64,000 nucleotides of DNA from Arcicella sp034931005 (lineage in GTDB: Bacteria > Bacteroidota > Bacteroidia > Cytophagales > Spirosomataceae), in contig NZ_JAYGIN010000023.1 of the NCBI RefSeq assembly GCF_034931005.1, positions 1-64,000 of the forward strand, given 5' to 3'. The first letter of the stretch is position 1. Every line of letters starts with the position of its first letter. Below the pieces are notes generated by a model that was not told the DNA's origin, ran no database searches, and saw only the letters and a list, made by a program, of their open reading frames with translations. Shown one piece after another: positions 49,979 to 58,662 of this stretch. The translations under genes were made by a program, and so were the position numbers.

Positions 49979-50857
49979 ATGAATAATAATTTACTCAATT
50001 TTAAAGGTTTGTACGGTGATAATCAATCATCGCCCCTACCCGAATTTATCCACCTCGAAGCCTTAGAATTGAGAAGTAAAGTGTATGATTGGGAAATTAC
50101 CGAACACCTCCACACCGATTTGATTCAGGTTTTTATATTTTCTTCGGGCGAAGGTTTATTGATTTCTGAAAACAAGAAAATTGCTTTGAATACGCCTTCT
50201 ATTTTGATGATTCCTGCCAATACATTGCATGGTTTTGTATTTCAGTCAAATATCTGTGGCGATGTTCTCACTTTTTCAGAATCATTCCTTGAAAATATCT
50301 TCAAAAATTCTCCTCACGTAACTTTGGGTTTAAATAATTTGAAGAATTTTTCTTTTGACGCAAACCCAAAAGGATTTGAGGAAATGCTGTATTTGAAAAA
50401 CAAAATTGAAGAAGAATTACAAACAGAGAATCTCGAAAAACAGATTTCATTACGAGCTTTTTTTCAACTTTTTTTCGTGAATTTATACCGTTGGAGTTTA
50501 CAAAATGAAAACCAAATCTCAAAGTCAGATAATAGAACGATTGGGTATTTTCAGGCTTTTCAAAAAAGTGTAAAACAGTCGCTCCATGAATCAAAATCTA
50601 TTAACGATTATGCCCAAGAACTAAATATTACGGCGGTGCATCTCAATCGCATTTGTCAGTCGTTGGTACAAAAATCCGCTTTACAAATTGTGCATGAATA
50701 TTTGGTAAATGAAGCCAAAAAATATCTTTTAAACACGTCTCATTCCATCGCTGAAATTTCTTATTTCTTAGATTTCAAAGACCCCGCTTATTTCACCCGA
50801 CTTTTCAAAAAGCAAACGGGTTTATCGCCGAGTGAATTTCGGAATAGTAATAAGTGA
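49979..50857 (+). CDS. AraC-family regulator of the pca/pob genes
   Basis: 292 residues. N-terminal cupin-like sensor (about 30-110, with HLHTDLIQVFIFSSGEG and LMIPANTLHGFVFQ) and C-terminal two-HTH AraC domain (about 195-290). The second HTH contains SIAEISYFLDFKDPAYFTRL and FKKQTGLSPSEFR, the family signature. It is divergent from pcaH with a 152 bp shared promoter region. PobR/PcaQ-like function, with activation by 4-hydroxybenzoate or protocatechuate, is the likely role. This rests on position, since the family covers many inducers. Confidence 0.88.
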   Translation: MNNNLLNFKGLYGDNQSSPLPEFIHLEALELRSKVYDWEITEHLHTDLIQVFIFSSGEGLLISENKKIALNTPSILMIPANTLHGFVFQSNICGDVLTFSESFLENIFKNSPHVTLGLNNLKNFSFDANPKGFEEMLYLKNKIEEELQTENLEKQISLRAFFQLFFVNLYRWSLQNENQISKSDNRTIGYFQAFQKSVKQSLHESKSINDYAQELNITAVHLNRICQSLVQKSALQIVHEYLVNEAKKYLLNTSHSIAEISYFLDFKDPAYFTRLFKKQTGLSPSEFRNSNK

Positions 50858-51726
50858 TTGGGGATTTACGAGTTTTTGATTTACAAATCTCGCTGTTTCA
50901 TTCCCCAATATTATCCTCTTAATTTAACCACTTTCTCCCACATATTAAAACAAACTCCGATACCAATACTTTCAAAATTTTTGTTTAAATACTACATATA
51001 TTTAGCGGTCAGACTACCGTCTGACCGAATATACAAACTCAGTCAGACGGTAGTCACACCGAATATACAAACTCGGTCAGACGGTAGTCACACCGAATAT
51101 ACAAACTCGGTCAGACGGTAGTCACACCGAATATACAAACTCAGTCAGACGGTAGTCAGACTGAATATACAGACTCGGTCAGACGGTAGTCAGACCAAAT
51201 ATACAAACTCGGTCTGACGGTAGTCAGACCGAATATACAAACTCAGTCAGACGGTAGTCAGACCAAATATACAAACTCGGTCAGGCAGTAGTCAGACCGC
51301 TCATAAGTTCTAACTTCATTAACAAAACAATGGAAACGCTCTCAAAACTCCTGTTCCATTCAAAAACTAACGCAACTCCCAATTTCATAATAACTTTTAC
51401 TTATCAAAAACCCAAGAAACAAATATTGGACTTTTATATGATTAAAATTGAATTTTGCAAGACATTTTAATTCATCATTGAATTATGATTTTTGAAATTA
51501 TTAGTTCAATTACAGTATAAAGAGAGAAAATTAGCCTAAAAATGGTTTAAACATGGAAAGTAGGACAAATTTCTAATCTATCAAATAAATGTATAGAGAG
51601 GTTATAAACTTGTCATACTTATTCAAAAAACAGGCTTTTCTAATCAGATTTATTTATTGAACAAAAGGTTTTCAGCCTTTATAATTTCAAAACAGTCTTG
51701 TCAAAACATTTTAATTTCAAAAAATT
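50858..51726. other. 870 bp intergenic region holding a tandem array
   Basis: No credible gene; small frames run through the repeats. The tandem array fills 51005-51300. The remaining 420 bp before the hisD-like gene is AT-rich and shows nothing I can name beyond its likely promoter. Confidence 0.6.
51005..51300. repeat. 34-bp tandem array, eight units, with inverted ends
   Basis: Eight head-to-tail units from 51027 to 51298, each GAATATACAAACTCGGTCAG plus 14 more bases (ACGGTAGTCAGACC), with 1-4 differences between units. The left flank is a perfect palindrome GGTCAGACTACCGTCTGACC, and AGCGGTC at the left faces GACCGCT at the right as terminal inverted repeats. Units abut with no spacers, so this is not CRISPR. 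It shares the GCGGTC(T/A)GACTA core with 16347-16490. Confidence 0.9.
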
Positions 51727-53010
51727 ATGAAGCGAATAATAAAAGAAGCAATTGCTTTATTTGAAGCAGAATCAAATGATAAAAAGGTAAGAGAAACCGT
51801 TGAAAACCTCATTGATGAAGTAAAAACAGGTGGCGATGAAGCAGTAAGAGCTTTATCTGCAAGATTAGATAATTGGTCGCCAGAAAGTTTCAGACTTTCG
51901 CCAGCACAAATTGAGGGAATTATCGCAAGTTTACCTACACAAGTGATTGAAGACATCAAATTTGCACAAGCACAAATCAGAAATTTTGCAACACACCAAA
52001 AAAATGCCTTGAAAGATATTGAGGTTGAAACCCTTCCTGGAGTTTTCTTGGGGCATAAAAATATTCCTGTTAATAGTGTAGGTTGCTATGTTCCAGGTGG
52101 GCGTTATCCAATGGTTGCCTCTGCACACATGAGCGTGCTTACTGCTAAAGTTGCTGGTGTTAAGCGTGTTGTGGCGTGTACACCACCTATCAAAGGCGAA
52201 ATTCCTGCGGCTACGGTGGCGGCAATGTACTTGGCAGGTGCAGATGAAATTTACCTTTTGGGTGGCGTTCAAGCGATTGCAGCGATGGCTTTAGGAACAG
52301 AAACGATTGATTCAGTTGATATGATTGTTGGGCCAGGTAATGCCTATGTTGCCGAAGCTAAAAGACAATTATTCGGAAAAATTGGGATTGATTTATTGGC
52401 TGGCCCAACCGAAACTTTAGTAATTGCTGATGAAACCAGTGATGCCGAAATCTGTGCAACGGATTTGCTCGGACAAGCGGAACATGGTCCAACTTCTCCT
52501 GCTATTTTATTGACAAATTGCGAACAATTGGCTTACGATACCATCAAAGAAGTTGAACGTCAATTGACTATTTTACCAACAGCTGATGTAGCAAGTATTG
52601 CTTGGAGAGATTACGGACAGGTTATTTTGGTGGATAGCATTGATGAATTAGTAGCAGAAGCCGACATCATTGCAAGCGAACACGTACAAGTTATGACTGC
52701 TGACTCACGTTATTTCTTGGAGAAAATGACCAATTTCGGAGCATTATTTCTCGGAAAATATACAAACGTAGCTTACGGAGACAAGGTAATTGGTACAAAT
52801 CACACGCTTCCAACTAAGCACGGAGCAAAATATACAGGTGGTTTATGGGTTGGAAAATTCATGAAAACTTGTACTTATCAAGAAGTAAGAACGCCAGAAG
52901 CAAGTGCTATGATTGGTGAATATTGTTCGAGATTATGTGCTATTGAAAACTTTGCAGGACATAAAGAACAAGCTGATATTAGAGTGAGAAGATATAAGAC
53001 TGTTTCGTAA
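51727..53010 (+). CDS. Histidinol dehydrogenase (HisD) family protein, probably catabolic
   Basis: 427 residues. All zinc and catalytic positions of HisD are present: Gln250 and His253 (GQAEHGPTSPAILL), Glu318 and His319 (ASEHVQVM), Asp352 and His359 (GDKVIGTNHTLPT), His412 (GHKEQA). NAD-site GVQAIAAMALG and VGPGNAYVAEAKRQLFG are seen. Differences from the biosynthetic form: GPTET instead of GPSE, and GGLWVGKFMK where biosynthetic HisD has a GLADF-type segment. No other his gene is near. Known non-his members such as HpsN oxidise other alcohols to acids in four electrons. The neighbours (SDR, cyclase, transporter) suggest a catabolic alcohol oxidation; a histidine role cannot be excluded. Confidence 0.85.
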   Translation: MKRIIKEAIALFEAESNDKKVRETVENLIDEVKTGGDEAVRALSARLDNWSPESFRLSPAQIEGIIASLPTQVIEDIKFAQAQIRNFATHQKNALKDIEVETLPGVFLGHKNIPVNSVGCYVPGGRYPMVASAHMSVLTAKVAGVKRVVACTPPIKGEIPAATVAAMYLAGADEIYLLGGVQAIAAMALGTETIDSVDMIVGPGNAYVAEAKRQLFGKIGIDLLAGPTETLVIADETSDAEICATDLLGQAEHGPTSPAILLTNCEQLAYDTIKEVERQLTILPTADVASIAWRDYGQVILVDSIDELVAEADIIASEHVQVMTADSRYFLEKMTNFGALFLGKYTNVAYGDKVIGTNHTLPTKHGAKYTGGLWVGKFMKTCTYQEVRTPEASAMIGEYCSRLCAIENFAGHKEQADIRVRRYKTVS

Positions 53011-53067
53011 ATTCTGATTTAATACACTGTTTAATAAGTTATTAGGGAAGTCTAATTTTCTGAAAGA

Positions 53068-53149
53068 ACTTCTCGAAAGTGGAAGAAACTTTCGAGAAGT
53101 ATAAAGCCCCGACTTCACTTCCCGAAAGTTATTTTTACTTTCGGGAAGT
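53068..53149. repeat. Two matching hairpins after the hisD-like gene
   Basis: Hairpin 1: ACTTCTCGAAAGT (53068-53080) with ACTTTCGAGAAGT (53088-53100). Hairpin 2: ACTTCCCGAAAGT (53117-53129) with ACTTTCGGGAAGT (53137-53149). Both have a 13-bp perfect stem and 7-nt loop; the one base pair that differs (T-A to C-G) is compensated. They could end transcription weakly or be REP-type repeats. Confidence 0.7.
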
Positions 53150-53224
53150 TCCCTTAAAACTTATTAAACACTATATTTAATCGAACAAAACTTTGGTATA
53201 AAATACTCTTCAAAATCTCACGTT

Positions 53225-53980
53225 ATGAAAAACTCATCATTAAGAAAAGTCGTCTTAGTAACTGGCGGAGCAGGCGAAATTGGCTCTGCTATTTGTAGAA
53301 AATTTGCAGAAAATGGCTTTGATGTTATCATTACCTACAACTCAAATTCTCAAAAAGCAGAAGCTCTGTTAAGCACTTTGCCTGAAGGAAATCATACGAT
53401 TTTTCATGCTCCAAATACCGATGCTGAAAAAGTAAATGCTTTGAAACATTTTGTGGCTGAGAAATACGGAAAATTAGACGTTTTGGTGAATAATGCAGGT
53501 ATCACAACGCCTGTTGCTCACGAAGATTTGGAGGCTTTGACTGACGAATGGATTGACAAAATCATGCAAACTAATTTCAGAGGAACGTTTGCCATGAATA
53601 GAGCTTTTAAAGATTTATTGATGAAATCGGAAGAAGATACTGCTCTGATTGTCAATATTTCATCTATCGCAGGTATTTATGGAATTGGCTCAAATGTGGC
53701 ATATTGTGCTTCAAAATCTGCAATTGATTCCATGACTCGTTCGTTAGGAAGGGCTTTAGCTCCGAAAATCAGAGTGGTTTCGGTTTCTCCCGGATTTGTA
53801 GAAGGTGAATATACCAAGAATTTTGACCCTGCATTTTTGCAAAATCAAAAGGAAAATACACCACTCGGACGCTTTGCAGTGAATGAAGACGTAGCCAATG
53901 CCGTTTTTGCGGTAGCCACTCAACTGACTTTTTCTACTGGAAATATCATTACGGTAGATGGCGGAAGGCTTTTAAAGTAA
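53225..53980 (+). CDS. Short-chain dehydrogenase/reductase (FabG-like)
   Basis: 251 residues. Cofactor motif VTGGAGEIGSAICRKF (TGxxxGxG), NNAGITTPVAHEDLEALTDE, catalytic Ser in NISSIAGIYGIGSN, and Tyr-x-x-x-Lys in VAYCASKSAIDSMTRSL. The C-terminal GNIITVDGGRLLK closes the fold. It catalyses NAD(P)-linked oxidation or reduction of a carbonyl/alcohol. It follows the HisD-like gene, with a hairpin pair between. Physiological fatty-acid FabG is unlikely because of the catabolic setting; the substrate is unknown. Confidence 0.9.
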   Translation: MKNSSLRKVVLVTGGAGEIGSAICRKFAENGFDVIITYNSNSQKAEALLSTLPEGNHTIFHAPNTDAEKVNALKHFVAEKYGKLDVLVNNAGITTPVAHEDLEALTDEWIDKIMQTNFRGTFAMNRAFKDLLMKSEEDTALIVNISSIAGIYGIGSNVAYCASKSAIDSMTRSLGRALAPKIRVVSVSPGFVEGEYTKNFDPAFLQNQKENTPLGRFAVNEDVANAVFAVATQLTFSTGNIITVDGGRLLK

Positions 53981-53981
53981 C

Positions 53982-54202
53982 ACAGGTTTCTAACCTGTAA
54001 AAAAACAAGTAACACAGGTTTCTAACCTGTAAAATGGACGTTACTAACGACGACAGGTTGGAAACCTGTCCTACTGAATAAATAACAGGTACTCCATTGA
54101 CAGGTTGGAAACCTGTCCTACTTACATAAATATTAACAACAGAGACAGGTTGGAAACCTGTCCTACATACATAATAACAACGGAGACAGGTTGGAAACCT
54201 GT
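53982..54202. repeat. Cluster of six ACAGGTT palindromes
   Basis: Six 17-nt palindromes in 221 bp: 53982-53998 and 54014-54030 (ACAGGTTTCTAACCTGT), and 54053-54069, 54100-54116, 54145-54161 and 54186-54202 (ACAGGTTGGAAACCTGT followed by CCTAC). The two types are in opposite orientation. This is a REP-like cluster filling the gap between the SDR and cyclase genes; it can fold into serial hairpins in the mRNA. Confidence 0.9.
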
Positions 54203-54231
54203 CCTACTTAACCTCCCATACGGGACTCAAT

Positions 54232-54990
54232 ATGAAAATAATTGACCTTTCTGTAACCATTTCAGAAGAAATTAAAGAGCCACTTCCTACTAAAATTGTC
54301 TATGAAGACCATAAAGAAGGTGCTAAAAAAATGGGTGGAAAATTGTTTGAAGGCATCGCTGGTGATGTTTTTATCAATGGAAATGGCCCTGCTGGAGAAT
54401 TCTTGACCGTTACAAGTCACTGCGGAACACACGTAGATGCCCCTTACCATTATTATCCAACTTGCGAAGGCAAACCGTCGAGAACAATTGACGAAATGCC
54501 TTTAGATTGGTTTTTCCACGATGGCGTTGTGCTTGATTTTACGGATAAACCAGACGGCTATATGTTTGAACCAGAAGATTTAATTGAAAAATTAGCTGAC
54601 ATTAATTATACATTAAAACCATTTGATATTGTCTTGATTCGTTGTGATGCTGACAAAAGAATTCACGATGAAGATTTTGTAAAAATCCACGTGGGGGCTT
54701 CCGCCAAAGCTACACACTGGTTGATTGACCAAGGCATAAAAGTAATGGGAACTGACGGTTGGGGTTGGGATATTCCATTGCATATTCAAGCGGCAGATTA
54801 TAGAGCCAATCCAAGAGATGGCGTGATTTGGCAAGCTCATTATGTTGGAATTGAAAAAGAATATTGTCAAATTGAAAAATTGGCAAACTTAGACCAATTA
54901 CCTCCATTCGGCTTCAAAGTATCTTGTTTCCCTGCCAAAATTAAAGCAGCAAGTGCGGGCTGGACAAGAGCCGTAGCAATTATTGAATAG
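54232..54990 (+). CDS. Cyclase-family hydrolase (kynurenine formamidase/isatin hydrolase-like)
   Basis: 252 residues. Metal-binding signature TSHCGTHVDAPYHYYP (HxGTHxDxPxH) near residues 62-78, opening KIIDLSVTISEEI, and a later DGWGWDIP and HYVGIEKEYCQIEKL typical of the family. These Mn- or Zn-dependent enzymes hydrolyse amide, lactam or ring bonds, for instance N-formylkynurenine or isatin. No tryptophan genes are nearby, so the substrate is probably an intermediate of this locus. The ATG at 54232 follows a palindrome cluster. Cytoplasmic. Confidence 0.88.
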   Translation: MKIIDLSVTISEEIKEPLPTKIVYEDHKEGAKKMGGKLFEGIAGDVFINGNGPAGEFLTVTSHCGTHVDAPYHYYPTCEGKPSRTIDEMPLDWFFHDGVVLDFTDKPDGYMFEPEDLIEKLADINYTLKPFDIVLIRCDADKRIHDEDFVKIHVGASAKATHWLIDQGIKVMGTDGWGWDIPLHIQAADYRANPRDGVIWQAHYVGIEKEYCQIEKLANLDQLPPFGFKVSCFPAKIKAASAGWTRAVAIIE

Positions 54991-55129
54991 TGATTTTTGA
55001 AGAAAAAATTTAATTCTCTAAATTTTAGTTTAATTTTATCGAATGAATAAAGTGTAAAATTCATGTAAAATCAAACGAAATTATTTACTTCCGACGAGGT
55101 AAATAATTCCCAAATCAAACACATATCCA

Positions 55130-57451
55130 ATGACAAAACGTATTATTACCGCCCTCATTTTATCGAGTTGCTTACAACCCATTTTTGCTCAGAAAAAGTG
55201 GACAGAAACCACTAACGGAACTTTTAACATTATCAAAAATCAAGGTGGGCAGACCTTAGGATATTCGCCAAATTCAGGTATAAAAGTTTTGACAGTCAAT
55301 GGTTTAGCTTTCAAAGATTTAAACAAAAATGGCAAGTTAGATAAATTTGAGGACTGGCGTTTACCCATTGATGCACGTGCAAAAGATTTGGCTTCAAAAC
55401 TTACTATTCAAGAAATTGCAGGGCTAATGCTTTACTCTTCGCATCAATCGCTTCCTGCCCGTGCGGGAGGGTATTTTGCGGGAACATACAACGGAAAACC
55501 TTTCAAAGAAGGTGAAATAGACCCTTCTGATTTGACCGACCAACAAAAATTATTTTTGAAAGATGATAACCTTCGTCACGTATTATTGACAACGGTTCAG
55601 TCGCCAGAAGTAGCCGCAAAATGGAATAACAAATTACAAGCTTACTGTGAAAGTGTTGGAAACGGAATTCCTGCCAACAACAGTACAGACCCACGTCACG
55701 GAACGAAAGCCAAAGCAGAATACGATGCGGCTTCGGGCGGTGAAATTTCGATGTGGCCAAGTTCTTTAGGTATGGCGGCGACTTTCAAACCTGAATTAGT
55801 TGAAAAATTCGGACAAGTAGCAGCCGCAGAATATCGTGCTTTGGGTATTACGACTGCCCTTTCTCCGCAAGTTGATATTGCCACAGAACCACGCTGGAGT
55901 CGTTTCAACGGTACTTTTGGCGAAAGCCCTGCTCTTTCAGCAGAAATGGCTCAGGCATATTGTAATGGTTTTCAAACTTCACTTGGAAAAAAAGAAATTG
56001 CGAACGGTTGGGGTTTGGGTAGCGTAAATGCGATGGTAAAACACTGGCCAGGTGGCGGTGCTGGCGAAGCAGGACGTGATGCACACTATGCTAACGGAAA
56101 ATTTGCGGTATATCCAGGTAATAATTTTGATGCTCATTTGATTCCTTTTATCAACGGAGCATTCAAATTGAAAGGTAAAACAGGCATGGCTTCTGCCGTG
56201 ATGCCTTACTATACCATTTCTTGGAATCAAGATAAAAAGAATGGTGAAAATGTAGCGAACAATTATAACAAGTACATTATCAACGACTTACTAAGAACAA
56301 AATATGGTTACGATGGCGTAGTTTGTACCGATTGGCTTGTAACTGGCGACCATAAAGCAATGGATGTTTTTATTGATGGAAAATCATGGGGAGTTGAAAA
56401 ACTTTCATTGGCTGAACGTCACTATAAAGTATTAATGGCTGGTGTTGACCAATACGGTGGAAATAATGATGCAAAACCTGTTATTGAAGCTTACCAAATG
56501 GGCGTAAAAGAACACGGCGAAGCTAAAATGAGAGCAAGAATGGAACAATCTGCGGTGCGTTTGTTGCGTAATATTTTCAGAGTTGGTGTTTTTGAAAATC
56601 CATATTTGAATGTAGAAGAAACCAAAGCGACTGTTGGAAATCCTGCGTTTATGAAAGCAGGTTATGATGCTCAATTACAGTCAGTTGTAATGTTAAAAAA
56701 CCAAAGTTCAACCTTACCAATTACCACTAAAAAGACAGTTTATGTACCAAAAAGATTTGTCCCTGCAAGCCGTAATTTCTTAGGAATGGAATCTCCTGCT
56801 TCAACGGATTATCCTGTAAGTATCGATATCGTTAAGAAATATTATAATGTAACCGACAATGCCGACGAAGCTGATTTCGCTTTAGTATTTATCCAAAATC
56901 CATCGGCAACGATTGGTTACGACAAAGAAGATTTGAAAAATGGCGGAAACGGATATATTCCAATCAGTTTGCAATACGGAGATTATACCGCTACCGAAGC
57001 TCGTGAAACAAGTATTGCAGGTGGTGACCCAATGGAAAATTTCACGAACCGTTCTTACAAAAACAAAACGGCAAAAACACCAAACATTACCGACATGACT
57101 TTGGTTACTGAAACCAAAGAAAAGATGAAAGGTAAGCCTGTTATTGTTTCAGTGAATACGACTAACCCAATGATTTTCAGCGAAATTGAGAAAAATGCTT
57201 CTGCTCTTTTATTGAGTTTTGGCGTGCAAGACCAAGCAATTTTAGAAATCGTTGCAGGAAAATCTGAACCAGCGGCACTTCTTCCAATGCAAATGCCTGC
57301 CGACATGATTACGGTAGAAAAACAAGCCGAAGACGTTCCTTACGATTTGAAATGCTACAAAGACAGTGAAGGAAACGCCTACGATTTTGGCTTTGGAATG
57401 AACTGGAAAGGTATCATCAAAGACGAACGTACCGTGAAATTTAAGAAATAG
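55130..57451 (+). CDS. Secreted glycoside hydrolase family 3 protein
   Basis: 773 residues. Signal peptide 1-20 (SSCLQPIFAQ). A Ca-loop-like DLNKNGKLDKFEDW is at 63-76, in the same place as in many Bacteroidota GH3 enzymes. The catalytic barrel has MVKHWPGGGAGEAGRDAHY (about 302-320) and the nucleophile Asp401 in GYDGVVCTDWLVTGDHKA. A C-terminal alpha/beta domain follows (VVMLKNQSSTLPI, ALLPMQMPADMITVEKQ) with the end YDFGFGMNWKG. It hydrolyses beta-glycosides in the periplasm or at the surface. With a TonB receptor and MFS transporter but no SusD, it may release the aglycone or sugar from a phenolic glycoside; that is inference. Confidence 0.92.
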   Translation: MTKRIITALILSSCLQPIFAQKKWTETTNGTFNIIKNQGGQTLGYSPNSGIKVLTVNGLAFKDLNKNGKLDKFEDWRLPIDARAKDLASKLTIQEIAGLMLYSSHQSLPARAGGYFAGTYNGKPFKEGEIDPSDLTDQQKLFLKDDNLRHVLLTTVQSPEVAAKWNNKLQAYCESVGNGIPANNSTDPRHGTKAKAEYDAASGGEISMWPSSLGMAATFKPELVEKFGQVAAAEYRALGITTALSPQVDIATEPRWSRFNGTFGESPALSAEMAQAYCNGFQTSLGKKEIANGWGLGSVNAMVKHWPGGGAGEAGRDAHYANGKFAVYPGNNFDAHLIPFINGAFKLKGKTGMASAVMPYYTISWNQDKKNGENVANNYNKYIINDLLRTKYGYDGVVCTDWLVTGDHKAMDVFIDGKSWGVEKLSLAERHYKVLMAGVDQYGGNNDAKPVIEAYQMGVKEHGEAKMRARMEQSAVRLLRNIFRVGVFENPYLNVEETKATVGNPAFMKAGYDAQLQSVVMLKNQSSTLPITTKKTVYVPKRFVPASRNFLGMESPASTDYPVSIDIVKKYYNVTDNADEADFALVFIQNPSATIGYDKEDLKNGGNGYIPISLQYGDYTATEARETSIAGGDPMENFTNRSYKNKTAKTPNITDMTLVTETKEKMKGKPVIVSVNTTNPMIFSEIEKNASALLLSFGVQDQAILEIVAGKSEPAALLPMQMPADMITVEKQAEDVPYDLKCYKDSEGNAYDFGFGMNWKGIIKDERTVKFKK

Positions 57452-57464
57452 TTTTCATTGACGA

Positions 57465-57630
57465 TTTAGCACGCAGAAGACGCAGATACTTCGTAACGCA
57501 GATTTTTACAGATAAAATAGAACGACTAAATGTATTTTGTACAAACCTCAAAGTTTATGTATGTCTATTTTGTATAAGAGTAAATCTATAAAAATCTGCG
57601 GTTGAAAATCTGCGTCATCTGCGTGCTAAA
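57465..57630. repeat. Long inverted repeat after the GH3 gene
   Basis: Outer arms TTTAGCACGCAGA (57465-57477) and TCTGCGTGCTAAA (57618-57630) pair perfectly, with further imperfect pairing (GACGCAGAT, CGCAGATTTTTA) inside. No credible gene in between. It belongs to the CGCAGATTTT-type intergenic repeats; a trace of the same sequence is near 42670-42710. Confidence 0.7.
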
Positions 57631-57655
57631 AAGTCAATTATTAACTCATCCAACA

Positions 57656-58564
57656 ATGAACAAAACTGAAAAAATACCTACGCTCGAACCTTCAGACATG
57701 ACGAGTTTTCACTCGCATACCATTGATTGGCAACCTGTAATTTCTAACACCAAACACCAATATTTTCATGTTAACCGCTTGGAGAATTTTGTCGATAAAA
57801 TGACCTTTCCCCTGCCTCCACATCGCAAAACTATTTGCGATTTTTTGTATGTAAAAAAAGGTCACTCCCAAAGAAGTAAAGGATTAAGTAGCTATGAGTT
57901 CGGAGAATCTTCCGTGTTTTTCTTGCCTGCCTATCAAATTACACAGCATGAGAAAATGAGTCACGATTGTGAAGGTTTCTTTTGTCATTTTGATGAAAAA
58001 ATTTTTCAGTTTTTACCCAAGAATTACCTCCACGAAAATTACCTTTTCTTCCAATTTCAGTCAAGCCCAATTATTAATATTTCGCCCGAAACTCAGAAAC
58101 ACATTGAGTCAATTTTAGAGCGTTTATTATTAATTTATGAAGATGACCAAGAGCTTAATAAAAACATCATTGCATCTTATCTTTTGGTATTATTTGAGGA
58201 ATTGAAAAAAGAGATTCCCAATCAGCACAAAAAGACTAAAAATGCCTTCTTTCAAGTAACTGAGCAATATAAAATAGCATTATCTCAGCATATTTATCAA
58301 AAACAAAGCATTACTGAATATGCACATATTTTGAATATTTCACCCAATTATCTCAATAAATGTGTAAAAAATTGTACCGATAAAACAGCCCAAGATTTAC
58401 TCAATGAAATGCTCATTTTAGAAGCAAAAACATTGCTCAAATACTCCAATTTTCAGATTGCAGAAATCGCTGTAAACCTCTGTAATCAGACACCAAGTAA
58501 CTTCTCCCGATTCTTTAAAAGCCAAACAGGAATTTCTCCTAAAGAATATGTTGAATTGTATTGA
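57656..58564 (+). CDS. AraC-family regulator of the right-hand catabolic locus
   Basis: 302 residues from the ATG at 57656 (MNKTEKIPTLEPSDM); the frame upstream starts at a TTG inside the inverted repeat. N-terminal sensing domain of about 190 residues (LPPHRKTICDFLYVKKGHSQ). C-terminal AraC HTH pair at about 210-300: SITEYAHILNISPNYLNKCV, then QIAEIAVNLCNQTPSNFSRF and FKSQTGISPKEYVELY. It lies between the GH3 and TonB genes, all on the plus strand. It likely controls receptor and enzymes of this locus in response to the imported compound. Confidence 0.88.
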   Translation: MNKTEKIPTLEPSDMTSFHSHTIDWQPVISNTKHQYFHVNRLENFVDKMTFPLPPHRKTICDFLYVKKGHSQRSKGLSSYEFGESSVFFLPAYQITQHEKMSHDCEGFFCHFDEKIFQFLPKNYLHENYLFFQFQSSPIINISPETQKHIESILERLLLIYEDDQELNKNIIASYLLVLFEELKKEIPNQHKKTKNAFFQVTEQYKIALSQHIYQKQSITEYAHILNISPNYLNKCVKNCTDKTAQDLLNEMLILEAKTLLKYSNFQIAEIAVNLCNQTPSNFSRFFKSQTGISPKEYVELY

Positions 58565-58662
58565 TTTTGAATACAATTGGGTTATTTTTGATTCACAATT
58601 CCGCTTAATAATAATGACTTTTGTAATGTTTTTTATTGAAATATCACAAAAAAATCATCCCC

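Noticed and set aside
50858..51121. 87-codon frame after the AraC gene
   Set aside because: Its C-terminal part is the translation of the 34-bp tandem array.
51027..51298. Possible CRISPR array (regular 34-bp period)
   Set aside because: Units are directly adjacent with no unique spacers and there are no cas genes; it is a plain tandem repeat.
51727..53010. Histidine biosynthesis operon
   Set aside because: Only a HisD-family gene is present; neighbours are SDR, cyclase, GH3 and transport genes, and no other his gene is seen.
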